40,766 nt of DNA from Bacteroidia bacterium (GTDB lineage Bacteria; Bacteroidota; Bacteroidia; Flavobacteriales_E; Vicingaceae). The position numbers and the translations under genes are program-made. The notes under the pieces were generated by a model. It was not told where the DNA came from, did not search any database, and worked only from the letters and a program-made list of their open reading frames with translations. The stretch is from the NCBI GenBank assembly GCA_030426475.1, contig JAUHYR010000015.1, positions 1 through 40,766 of the forward strand. Reading direction: 5' to 3'. Of this stretch, positions 8,402 to 15,991 are shown piece by piece. Within the stretch, counting starts at the first letter, position 1. The number at the start of each line of letters is the position of its first letter.

Positions 8402-8653
8402 AAGACCGAAAAAAGTATGGACGAGACCGAAAGTTTCGTCAAAAGGGGCGAAGCTTTCGCCAACATTACCGAAAATTTGGGTGAAAAGGGCGAACTTTTC
8501 GCCAAAGAGACCGAACGCTTCGCTTAAATGACCGAAGTTTTCGGCAACGCCACCCAAAACTTGGCTTAATTCACCGAAATTCTCGCCTCAGCCACCGAAG
8601 GCTTCGCCAAAAAGCACGAAAGTTTGGGGAAATTAGACGAGCGGTTGGGGGAA
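8402..8653. repeat. array of twelve 21-bp palindromic repeats (copy 1)
   Basis: Twelve degenerate units in exact 21-bp phase: the CGAA (or CCAA/CGAG) core begins at 8407, 8428, 8449, 8470, 8491, 8512, 8533, 8554, 8575, 8596, 8617 and 8638, with no indel. Each unit is a small palindrome of the form nCCGAAnnTTTCGnC followed by a short A-rich spacer. In several units changes in one arm are matched in the other (for example CCAA with TTGG at 8554). Read on the minus strand it gives heptads like GESFAPF, broken by stop codons near the 5' end of that frame. Stops also interrupt both plus-strand frames that I translated. The array lies about 50 bp after the terminator of the 168-residue gene; a homologous array follows the second copy. 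Confidence 0.75.
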
Positions 8654-8698
8654 TGAGGGATATAAGGGTCAAGTATAAGAGCAGTAGCGAATTTCAAA

Positions 8699-8747
8699 CA
8701 CTAATTTTTCGGCTAAACAAAGGCCTTTTTTATATACGTTGTTAGGC
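8699..8747 (-). repeat. attC-like imperfect palindrome at the 3' edge of the restriction-modification insert
   Basis: Read on the minus strand, directly after the DUF3883 stop: GCCTAAC, then about 25 nt, then TTTAGCCG and ATTAGTG. GCCTAAC fits the RYYYAAC end of integron attC sites; the other end is degenerate. CGGCTAAA plus (on the plus strand) TATACGTTGTTAGGC is shared in order with the element at 19610-19676. No integrase is in the window, so integron origin is inference. Confidence 0.4.
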
Positions 8748-8754
8748 ACAGTGT

Positions 8755-9534
8755 TTATTCCTTTGGTGTTACTTTCCAAGTAGTAGTATCAAAGTTGAAG
8801 TCAGCAAATAATTCGCTACTAGTTATAATTCTAACATCACCGTGTCGTGTTTCCTTATTAAAGTTGTATACTCTGTATATAAAAGCGGAATCTCCATATT
8901 CTTCAAAAAACCTTCTTTCGTTTTCGCTCATAAAAAATGGCTGATTGAAATCACCACTTGTTGTTTTAACTTCAATATACCGAGATGAACCATCATCATT
9001 TATTGAGTAAATATCATAACCTAATCCATCCCCTTGCAATCTACTCAAATGCTGAACATTTTGCATTGCTTTTGCTCTTTCTATTGAAAGAGTTTCTATT
9101 AATCGATCAATTTCAAATTCTAAAACAAATTCCTCACCTTGGTCTCCTATTTCATTATTTCGGTCTCTTACTTTTTCCCAGTCAACTTTACGAGCAGTAA
9201 AGCGTCTCGTTTTTTCTTTAATAGCTGCTACTTCAGCAGGCTGAATAACTGCATTAGATATGGGGTTTAAAAGAGAGAATTTCGCTGGTCTAAAACTTTT
9301 ATCTACTATAAATCCTTCATCATAAATTTTTACTATATCTGCTTGGTGTGCGACAATATTACCTATTCGTTGTATAATGAGAGCTTCATTTCGAGTTGCC
9401 GATGGTATATTGTCCTCAGCGTCAAAGATTAAAACTGTGTGTAATAAATCTTTAACCTCTGTTGTGTTTAATTCTCCATAAACGGTTAATAGTGGCTTTA
9501 TTGCTCTTCTTATTTGTGCTTCTGTGTGTGCCAT
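8755..9534 (-). CDS. DUF3883 nuclease-like protein, putative restriction endonuclease
   Basis: 259 residues. The C-terminal half matches the DUF3883 PD-(D/E)XK nuclease-like fold: E134/E135 in the helix DQGEEFVLEFE, then GLGYDI with D174, then RYIEVKTT with E188 and K190, followed by FFMSENERRFFEEYGD. The N-terminal 110 residues look like a helical, winged-helix-type DNA-binding part. It lies 8 bp downstream of a D12-class adenine methylase gene on the same strand. The pair is therefore best read as a type II restriction-modification system with this as the cutting subunit. Cleavage activity and target site are not shown by the sequence. The insert is bounded by attC-like edges. Confidence 0.75.
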   Translation of the reverse strand: MAHTEAQIRRAIKPLLTVYGELNTTEVKDLLHTVLIFDAEDNIPSATRNEALIIQRIGNIVAHQADIVKIYDEGFIVDKSFRPAKFSLLNPISNAVIQPAEVAAIKEKTRRFTARKVDWEKVRDRNNEIGDQGEEFVLEFEIDRLIETLSIERAKAMQNVQHLSRLQGDGLGYDIYSINDDGSSRYIEVKTTSGDFNQPFFMSENERRFFEEYGDSAFIYRVYNFNKETRHGDVRIITSSELFADFNFDTTTWKVTPKE

Positions 9535-9542
9535 ACTCTTTA

Positions 9543-10742
9543 TTAATAGTTTGTGATTAAAAGATGTTCAACATTCTTGTCGTTTCGGTTCATAAAACTC
9601 ACTAAATAAGTTTTATCAAATGTTGAAACCTTAATGTTTGGATGATTGTATAAATCAAAAATAAAACCCGTGTTCTTTATAATCATCATCCATTTTGCCT
9701 TACAATTATTAATTAAAAAGTCAGCAAGTCTTTTTTGGTCAGATTTAACAAAATCGTTTTGAGCATATGTGCTAAATTCAGTGTCGTATGGTGGGTCTAA
9801 AAAGATAAAATCATTTTCCTTCGGCTCAAAGAGATTAAAAAACTCTTGAAAATCGGCATTTACAATATTAGTTTTTGATAATAACTTTTTTAAAGGTTCA
9901 GATTTTAAATAATCAATTTTCTTTCTGAAGTTTTTATTGTTGTAAGCAATACCGCCATAAGGAACATTAAATTCACCTTTTGAATTGTATCTAAACATTC
10001 CAGAATAAGCGTAATTGCGGATAAATAAAAATATTGCTGTGTAAAACGCCAGGTTTAGTTCGTACTTTTTGTGAAAGTTGTAAATGTGTCTGAAATGCAT
10101 ATAAAATGCACTTTTCAATGCGGTTTCGACATTGTCTAAAATATCTTTATCAGGCAACTTTCCTTTTTCTTTTTCAAGAACTTTCATTCTTGAGGTTTTA
10201 CGGACTAAGTTTTTCTTTATCTCTTTTAGGAAATTTTCAATATTAAAGTTAAAGTAGGAAGAAAAAAGCCCGTTGAATTCTTTAGAGTTTTTTAAAATAA
10301 ACTCATAAATTTTGTTGGACAAAATATCCTTAGAGATTTTGCCACAGGCAAAATCTTTATAGATTTTTATGAAAAAAGCCTGGTTTTTTTCTGAAATATT
10401 TCCTAAAACCTCCCAATTGTGAATTATTTCCTCAATTGCATTGAAAAACATTTCTCTTTCGTCCGAAACTATGATTTTATATAAATCAATTAATTCATGT
10501 GCTTTGTCATTTATAAAATATTTTTTTGCTTGAATTGCAGTGTAAACTGAACCACCGCCAACAAAAGGTTCGTAGTAATTTTCAAAGTAGTCAGGGAGAT
10601 TCGGAATGATATATTTTAATTCCTGCTCTTTTCCTCCCGCCCATTTTACTAGTGGTTCGAGCTTTCTTTCCTTTGTGTAGTTAGAAAAACTCAAATTTAT
10701 TTGATTATATGTTACAACAGGCTCTTCTGCTAAAGTGCTCAT
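9543..10742 (-). CDS. D12-class DNA N6-adenine methyltransferase
   Basis: 399-residue adenine methylase transferring a methyl group from S-adenosylmethionine to adenine in DNA. Motifs: KWAGGKE near residues 33-39, NYYEPFVGGGSVY (AdoMet binding) near 55-67, and the catalytic DPPY at about 316-319 within FIFLDPPYD. It is longer than Dam (about 270) because of an inserted helical target-recognition region around residues 100-230. It precedes the DUF3883 gene by 8 bp, consistent with a modification subunit made first. Unlike the phage-type methylase at 37490-38332, this one belongs to the inserted pair. An inverted/direct repeat cluster lies just upstream (10756-10795). Recognition site unknown. 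Confidence 0.87.
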   Translation of the reverse strand: MSTLAEEPVVTYNQINLSFSNYTKERKLEPLVKWAGGKEQELKYIIPNLPDYFENYYEPFVGGGSVYTAIQAKKYFINDKAHELIDLYKIIVSDEREMFFNAIEEIIHNWEVLGNISEKNQAFFIKIYKDFACGKISKDILSNKIYEFILKNSKEFNGLFSSYFNFNIENFLKEIKKNLVRKTSRMKVLEKEKGKLPDKDILDNVETALKSAFYMHFRHIYNFHKKYELNLAFYTAIFLFIRNYAYSGMFRYNSKGEFNVPYGGIAYNNKNFRKKIDYLKSEPLKKLLSKTNIVNADFQEFFNLFEPKENDFIFLDPPYDTEFSTYAQNDFVKSDQKRLADFLINNCKAKWMMIIKNTGFIFDLYNHPNIKVSTFDKTYLVSFMNRNDKNVEHLLITNY

Positions 10743-10755
10743 AATGTAAATTTAT

Positions 10756-10795
10756 AAAACTTAAGAATCGGTTTTAAGTTTTTGTATTAAGTTTT
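10756..10795. promoter_or_regulatory. repeat cluster upstream of the methylase gene, possible operator
   Basis: AAAACTTAA at 10756-10764 is an inverted copy of TTAAGTTTT at 10774-10782, and a third, direct copy lies at 10787-10795 (13-bp step). The cluster sits 14-53 bp upstream of the methylase ATG (minus strand). Controlled restriction-modification operons often have such operators; no controller gene is visible here, so the methylase itself would be the candidate binder. Inference from position and symmetry only. Confidence 0.35.
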
Positions 10796-10815
10796 CCAGT
10801 TTTTTTTCACATTAT

Positions 10816-10862
10816 GGTCAATTATTAGTTAAATGCCATATGTCACATAATGTTTTGTATTG
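10816..10862 (-). repeat. attC-like remnant at the 5' edge of the restriction-modification insert
   Basis: Contains TTATTAGTTAAATGCCATATGTCACATAA-type sequence matching 24 of 30 positions with the element at 20176-20205, which borders the GNAT gene. Both sit upstream of a minus-strand gene. Shared edges around unrelated genes suggest gene-cassette mobility. The sequence is degenerate and no integrase is present in the window. Confidence 0.4.
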
Positions 10863-10908
10863 GGTGTAAAAAACACTAAAATCAAATTTTTACGTTCTTT
10901 GTGTTTGC

Positions 10909-12726
10909 ATGCGCAACTTTTTTAAAATACTCGCTTATGTTAAGGGCTATAAAAAATATGCCTTTCTCAATATTTTCTTTAATATTCTGTCGGTAGTATT
11001 TAATTTATTGTCGCTGTTGCTGTTTATTCCTTTTCTGCAATTGCTGTTTCGTGAAGAAATTCCTTTTGTGCCCAAGCCGGAGTTTAGCATGTCTAAAGAA
11101 TTTTTAGAACAAAGCTTTAACCACTGGATGAGCAATTACATCATTCAAAACGGAAAAGCGGAAACACTGGTGGCAATATGTTTAATGGTGGGCGCTTTGT
11201 TTTTACTTAAAAATGTTACCCGCTATTTCGGCATGTATTTTATTGCCGTTATCAGAAATGGAGTGGTTTATGACATCAGAAAAAAGGTGTTTGAAAAAAT
11301 GACCCGCCTGCATTTATCTTACTACACCGATGCCCGCAAAGGAGATTTAATTACCAGAATCACCAATGACGTACAGGAAATAGAATGGTCTATTTTAAGC
11401 TCCTTAGAGCTGCTTTTTAGAGAGCCGATAGCCATACTGTTGTTTATGGCAACCATGTTTGCCATGAGCCCCCAATTAACCGTTTTTGCGCTTGTTTTGC
11501 TTCCACTCAGCGGGCTGGTAATCGGAAGATTGGGAAAAAGCTTAAAAAGAACTTCTACGCAAGCACAACAAAAACTGGGAGAACTAATCTCCAAAGTAGA
11601 AGAATCCATTTCAGGGCTAAGGGTCATAAAAGCCTTTAATGCGGAAGAGCAATCTAAAAGCCAGTTCAACGAAATAAACACCAGCTTTACCAAAACCATG
11701 ATAAAAGCCTTCAGAAAAAGAGACCTGGCTTCTCCGCTAAGTGAGTTTTTAGGCGCATTGGTAATGATTTCACTAGTGTATTATGGTGGAAGTCTGGTGC
11801 TGGACGGAGACGTAATGACAGGCGAAGAGTTTTTGGGCTACATCATCATTTTTTCTCAGCTTATCAATCCGCTTAAATCATTTTCAACAGCTATCAATAA
11901 TGCCAACAAAGGAGCGGCATCAGCCGACAGAGTGGAAGAGCTGTTAACTCAAGAGGAAAAAATAAAAGAACCGCAGCAACCAATTGAACTAAAAGAATTC
12001 AACTCAGTCATTGAATTTAAAAAGGTTGGATTTAATTATGGTGATAAAGTGGCGCTTAGCGACATTAACATAGAAATTAAAAAAGGAGACACTATTGCGT
12101 TAGTAGGTCCTTCCGGTGGCGGAAAATCTACGCTGGCAGATTTACTTCCTAAATTTCACGAACCCACAGAGGGAGAGGTGTTGATTGACGGAAAAAACAT
12201 TAAAAACTGTCGCTCGGAAGACGTGAGGAAAATGCTGGGAGTCGTTACTCAACATTCCATTTTATTCAATGATAGCATCTTTAACAACATTGCGCTGGGC
12301 ACAAAAAATGCTACCGAACAACAGGTAATAGAAGCGGCAAAAGCAGCCAATGCACATGAATTTATAGAGGGGCTTGAAAAAGGCTATTACACGAATATCG
12401 GAGAAGGAGGAAGCAAGCTCTCTGGCGGGCAACGGCAGCGAATATGTATTGCCAGAGCATTATTAAACGATCCCCAAATTTTAATATTAGATGAGGCAAC
12501 GTCAGCGCTAGACACGGAGTCTGAAAAAAAGGTGCAGCAAGCCATTGAAAATTTAATGAAAAACAGAACAAGCATTGTTATCGCCCACCGATTGTCCACT
12601 ATTTTAAATGCAACGGAAATTATTGTCTTAGATAATGGAAAAATCATTCAAAGAGGAAAGCACGAAGACTTGATAAAGCAACCCGGGATGTACCAAAAAC
12701 TATCTCAAATGCAGAGCGTTAATTAA
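10909..12726 (+). CDS. MsbA-type ABC exporter (fused membrane and ATPase domains)
   Basis: 605-residue half-transporter that would dimerise in the inner membrane. The N-terminal membrane domain has about six helices (residues 15-325) and the coupling region LHLSYYTDARKGDLITRITND. The C-terminal ATPase domain has Walker A GPSGGGKST at about 400-408, signature LSGGQRQR from about 504, Walker B ILILDEATSALD with D528/E529, and H-loop AHRLST with H560. Length and order match lipid A/lipid exporters (MsbA) and multidrug exporters of this class. In Bacteroidota a lipid role is common, but the substrate cannot be read from sequence. Confidence 0.9.
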   Translation: MRNFFKILAYVKGYKKYAFLNIFFNILSVVFNLLSLLLFIPFLQLLFREEIPFVPKPEFSMSKEFLEQSFNHWMSNYIIQNGKAETLVAICLMVGALFLLKNVTRYFGMYFIAVIRNGVVYDIRKKVFEKMTRLHLSYYTDARKGDLITRITNDVQEIEWSILSSLELLFREPIAILLFMATMFAMSPQLTVFALVLLPLSGLVIGRLGKSLKRTSTQAQQKLGELISKVEESISGLRVIKAFNAEEQSKSQFNEINTSFTKTMIKAFRKRDLASPLSEFLGALVMISLVYYGGSLVLDGDVMTGEEFLGYIIIFSQLINPLKSFSTAINNANKGAASADRVEELLTQEEKIKEPQQPIELKEFNSVIEFKKVGFNYGDKVALSDINIEIKKGDTIALVGPSGGGKSTLADLLPKFHEPTEGEVLIDGKNIKNCRSEDVRKMLGVVTQHSILFNDSIFNNIALGTKNATEQQVIEAAKAANAHEFIEGLEKGYYTNIGEGGSKLSGGQRQRICIARALLNDPQILILDEATSALDTESEKKVQQAIENLMKNRTSIVIAHRLSTILNATEIIVLDNGKIIQRGKHEDLIKQPGMYQKLSQMQSVN

Positions 12727-12777
12727 GGCGATTAAAAAAAAATGTGTTAATTTGCGGAAATCAAAAAAATTAAGTCT

Positions 12778-13866
12778 ATGAAAAAAATAAGTACCCTTTT
12801 TCTTTCAACGGCATTGTTTGTAGGAGCTAACGCCCAAATAACAATGAATAGCAATGACATAGGAGATATAGGAGATACCTATATTCAACGAACAGATACT
12901 AATAAAAACATTTATGCCGTAGGTGCGGCAGGAACGAACCAGACATGGAATTTTTCTTTCCAAAACTGGGGAGAAGACACTACTGAATTAACGAATAAAA
13001 ACTGGACGCCTTATGCAGCTCAGTTTCCCGGAGCTAATTTAGCAGGTTTTAACCCTAACGACCCTTCAGGCTCAGATTATTTTTATATCAACAAAAGTAC
13101 TGCTGATTTAAGATTAATGGGCGGAGCGGTTGATGTTTTTGGAAACGGCTCTAAAGAAATTTTAAAATGGAATCCGGGAAGAGTGTTGTTAAAATTCCCG
13201 ACAGCTTACGGAAACACTTATTCAACTCCATTATACAGAGCAATAAAAATTACGGTAGACACAAATATTTCCGGCCCACCGCCAATCGATTCCATCAGAT
13301 ATGTTTCTTGGGAAACTCATTTTGATACGGTTGATGCATGGGGAAGCATTACTCTTCCAAGCGGAACGTTTGCTTCTTTAAGAATACAAACCATTTCATA
13401 TAGATGGGACTCTATTTTTGTTCACTCTCCATTGCTTCCGGGAACCTGGACATTAATTACTGACGCAATGGATACGACTTACACTAAAACATGGTGGTCA
13501 AATGATCCTGCGGCTAAATTTAATTTAGTAGAGATGAGATATGACCCATTAACAGGAATGAACACAGATGACATAACTTATTTACACGCTAAATACGTAA
13601 ACTCTGTTTCGGAATTAGATAAAAACTATCAGGCGAATGCTTACCCTGTTCCTGCTAATAGTGAGTTAACCATTAGCCACCCTGATATTGATGCGGGAAC
13701 GATATTGGTTTATAATGCTTCAGGACAAAAAGTTGCCGAGCAAAGAATAAATAGCGAGCTTTCAAAAGTAAATGTTGCGAACTATTCAAACGGCTTTTAC
13801 TTCTATCAAATACAAACGCCTACGGGTCAGTTTGTAACAAAAGGAAAGTTTCAGGTAGTTAAATAA
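12778..13866 (+). CDS. secreted protein with T9SS type A sorting domain
   Basis: 362 residues. Signal peptide at 1-19 (hydrophobic core FLSTALFVGA, cleavage after ANA). The central part (20-275) is rich in aromatic residues, Thr and Asp, beta-type, with no recognised catalytic motif. Residues about 285-362 form a type IX secretion C-terminal domain: NAYPVPANSELTI, VYNASGQKV, YSNGFYFYQIQ and final KFQVVK. The protein should be exported through the Sec pathway, pass the outer membrane through T9SS, and be attached to or released from the surface. Function of the cargo part is unknown. A clear terminator follows at 13887. Confidence 0.85.
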   Translation: MKKISTLFLSTALFVGANAQITMNSNDIGDIGDTYIQRTDTNKNIYAVGAAGTNQTWNFSFQNWGEDTTELTNKNWTPYAAQFPGANLAGFNPNDPSGSDYFYINKSTADLRLMGGAVDVFGNGSKEILKWNPGRVLLKFPTAYGNTYSTPLYRAIKITVDTNISGPPPIDSIRYVSWETHFDTVDAWGSITLPSGTFASLRIQTISYRWDSIFVHSPLLPGTWTLITDAMDTTYTKTWWSNDPAAKFNLVEMRYDPLTGMNTDDITYLHAKYVNSVSELDKNYQANAYPVPANSELTISHPDIDAGTILVYNASGQKVAEQRINSELSKVNVANYSNGFYFYQIQTPTGQFVTKGKFQVVK

Positions 13867-13886
13867 CAACCACAAACGATAATACT

Positions 13887-13913
13887 AAAGCTGCCAATTT
13901 TGGCAGCTTTTTT
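13887..13913 (+). terminator. intrinsic terminator
   Basis: Perfect stem AAAGCTGCCAA/TTGGCAGCTTT with a 2-nt loop followed by a run of T. It ends transcription of the T9SS cargo gene. Confidence 0.9.
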
Positions 13914-13927
13914 GTTATATAGACAGC

Positions 13928-14260
13928 ATGAATAAAATTTACGCCATCCTATTTTTATTGATTGCAACGAGCGGTAAGGCTCAACAACCAATAACTATTC
14001 AGCCGGACTCTTTACAAAAACTGTTTGAAACCTATTTATTTCATCAAGGGCAGTTTCCGCAACAGTTTGATCTGGATAAAAACCATTTTAATCTTACCGA
14101 TAGCATGCCATCTATTTTTTCAGCTATTGAAATTCCATTAGACACTACACAACAAAAAGAGTGGTTAGAAAGAATGGCAATTTACCAAGAACTTTTTATG
14201 GTAGATTTTTTTGGAATAGTAGAAGAGGAGAGCGAAAAAGTAAGAAAGAAAAAAAAGTAG
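13928..14260 (+). CDS. small secreted hypothetical protein
   Basis: 110 residues with a signal peptide (hydrophobic ILFLLIATSG, cleavage near GKAQ at 18-19). The mature part is charged and helical, rich in Gln and ending in a basic run (SEKVRKKKK). No family recognised. It begins 14 bp after the preceding terminator and its stop abuts the stop of the convergent SPOR gene (14260/14261). Periplasmic or surface location is likely. Confidence 0.65.
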   Translation: MNKIYAILFLLIATSGKAQQPITIQPDSLQKLFETYLFHQGQFPQQFDLDKNHFNLTDSMPSIFSAIEIPLDTTQQKEWLERMAIYQELFMVDFFGIVEEESEKVRKKKK

Positions 14261-14665
14261 TTATTTCTTTTTGGGCTTAAACTCTACAATATCATTCACT
14301 AAGTAAGCAGCCGGAAACATTCCTCTTATTTCTTCTAAGAACAAAAGCGCCTCAAAGCGATTCGTAAAATCTCCCACCCGAATTTTAAAGTTAGGAGCGT
14401 TATAAACCTCATAAGTAGCCATTCTAGGGTATTTGCTCAAAAAGCTTGCCCGAGCTTGATTAGATTCTTTCTTGGTGGTGCCTGAATACACCTGGATACG
14501 ATACCCTTGAAGCTCATAAGTTTCTTTGTAAGTAGTTAAAAGTGTTTCCAGATAGGGCTCTTGAATAATCGTGACCGAACCCGTATCTTTTTTGACGGTA
14601 TCGACTTTCTGCGAAAAACCAATCACAGAAAAAGAAACAAATAATATGGAAGTAAAGATTTTCAC
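14261..14665 (-). CDS. secreted SPOR-domain protein
   Basis: 134 residues when started at the GTG at 14665, which gives a clean signal peptide (IFTSILFVSFSVIGFSQ). A longer reading to 14749 would run into the pgk gene and add a non-signal N terminus, so I reject it. The SPOR domain covers about residues 60-130: GYRIQVYSGTTKKESN, FKIRVGDFTNRFEA and AYLVNDIVEF are the typical strand-helix pattern. SPOR domains bind denuded peptidoglycan glycan strands, usually at the division site. The gene lies 19 bp after pgk on the same strand and may be cotranscribed with it. Confidence 0.78.
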   Translation of the reverse strand: MKIFTSILFVSFSVIGFSQKVDTVKKDTGSVTIIQEPYLETLLTTYKETYELQGYRIQVYSGTTKKESNQARASFLSKYPRMATYEVYNAPNFKIRVGDFTNRFEALLFLEEIRGMFPAAYLVNDIVEFKPKKK

Positions 14666-14684
14666 CGATGCAAAAAAACAAAAA

Positions 14685-15896
14685 TTATTCCACACTGTGG
14701 TTTTCAGGGTGAAGGATAGCGGCAACTCCGGGCAATTCTTTCCCTTCAATATACTCTAACATAGCACCGCCACCGGTAGAAACATAGCTTACTTGGTCAG
14801 CCATGTTAAACTGGTTAATGGCTGCAACAGAGTCTCCGCCACCTACTAAACTGTATGCTCCGTTTTCAGTTGCCTTAGCAATCGCCTTGGCAACCGCAAT
14901 AGTACCTTGGGCAAAGTGCTCAAACTCAAAAACGCCCATTGGGCCATTCCACAAAATGGTTTTAGATTTTAGAATTACTTCTGTATAGTTTTCAATGGTT
15001 TTTGGACCAATGTCTAAACCCATCCAATCGTTTCCGATTTCATCAGCGGGAGTTGTTTCGGTGTGGGAATTGTCTTCAAACACTTTTGAGTTAACACAAT
15101 CCACCGGTAAATGAATTTCAACATTTTTGGCTTTTGCTTTTGCTAAAATTTCTTTGGCTAAGTCCAGTTTGTCTGCTTCTACTAATGATTTTCCGGTATT
15201 TCCACCCATTGCTTTAGTAAAGGTGTGGCTCATTCCGCCACCCACAATTAAGTGGTCAACACTGTCCAGCAAGTTTTCGATTACGGCAATTTTTGAAGAA
15301 ACCTTTGCGCCACCCACAATAGCAGTGAATGGTTTTTCAGCTGTTCTTAAAAGCTTTTCCAGATTCGCTACCTCATCACGCATTAAGTAGCCAAAGCAAG
15401 AGTGGTTAGGAAAAAATCGTGCAATGATGGCGGTTGAAGCATGTGCACGGTGTGCCGTTCCAAAAGCATCGTTTACATAAATATCTCCGTGAGCAGAAAG
15501 TTGCTCGGAAAAATTTAAATCGCCATAGGTTTCTTCTTTGTAAAAACGGAGGTTTTCTAATAGTAACACCTCTCCGGTTTTTAGTTGTGCAGACTTTTCT
15601 TTGGCTTCGTCTGAGATACAATTGTCAGCAAACAATATGGCTTTGCTTAAAAGGTTTTCTAAGGCAGGAACTAAGTGTTTTAATGAAAACTTTTCTTCAG
15701 GTCCGTTTTTGGGTCTTCCCAGATGAGACATCAATACTACGCTTCCTCCGTCTTTCAACACTTTTTGAATGGTTGGCAAAGCTGCTTTAATTCTGGTGTT
15801 GTCGGTTACTTCAAATTTGTCATTCAGTGGAACATTAAAGTCAACCCTTATCAATGCTCGTTTTCCTGAAAAATTAAAATCATCAATTGTTCTCAT
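14685..15896 (-). CDS. pgk: phosphoglycerate kinase
   Basis: 403 residues, normal length. Cytoplasmic glycolytic enzyme that transfers phosphate between 1,3-bisphosphoglycerate and ADP. Typical blocks: RVDFNVPLND near 17-26, MSHLGRPK near 57-64, LLENLRFYKEE, VGGAKVSSKI and, near the C terminus, ILWNGPMGVFEF and VGGGDSVAA followed by STGGGAMLEYIEG. A phylum-type promoter lies 17-46 bp upstream. Confident assignment. Confidence 0.97.
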   Translation of the reverse strand: MRTIDDFNFSGKRALIRVDFNVPLNDKFEVTDNTRIKAALPTIQKVLKDGGSVVLMSHLGRPKNGPEEKFSLKHLVPALENLLSKAILFADNCISDEAKEKSAQLKTGEVLLLENLRFYKEETYGDLNFSEQLSAHGDIYVNDAFGTAHRAHASTAIIARFFPNHSCFGYLMRDEVANLEKLLRTAEKPFTAIVGGAKVSSKIAVIENLLDSVDHLIVGGGMSHTFTKAMGGNTGKSLVEADKLDLAKEILAKAKAKNVEIHLPVDCVNSKVFEDNSHTETTPADEIGNDWMGLDIGPKTIENYTEVILKSKTILWNGPMGVFEFEHFAQGTIAVAKAIAKATENGAYSLVGGGDSVAAINQFNMADQVSYVSTGGGAMLEYIEGKELPGVAAILHPENHSVE

Positions 15897-15913
15897 CCCT
15901 GTTTAATTTGCCA

Positions 15914-15943
15914 CAAAAATAGCCATTCGGCATAGACTTTAAA
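15914..15943 (-). promoter_or_regulatory. Bacteroidota-type promoter of pgk
   Basis: Minus strand: TTTA, 18 bp, then TATTTTTG (perfect TAnnTTTG). The -7 element ends 18 bp before the pgk ATG at 15896. Confidence 0.5.
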
Positions 15944-15991
15944 TTTATTACATTTGAAATTATAAACATCAAACCAATTAAAATCAACAAA

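Noticed and set aside
8297-8653. Minus-strand 86-codon and plus-strand 65-codon readings across array 1 as ordinary genes
   Set aside because: Both are reflections of the 21-bp palindromic period (symmetry gives similar heptads on both strands), begin with non-ATG or inside the terminator, and are cut by stops. Kept only as a hypothesis in the findings.
8402-8653. CRISPR array
   Set aside because: Repeat period of 21 bp with degenerate palindromic units and 6-nt spacers; no conserved repeat with unique spacers and no cas genes.
14666-14749. N-terminal extension of the SPOR protein
   Set aside because: Overlaps the 3' end of pgk and lacks a signal peptide; GTG at 14665 gives one.
15434-15790. 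118-codon reading opposite pgk
   Set aside because: Antisense shadow of a well-conserved enzyme gene; Cys/Leu-rich, no family pattern.
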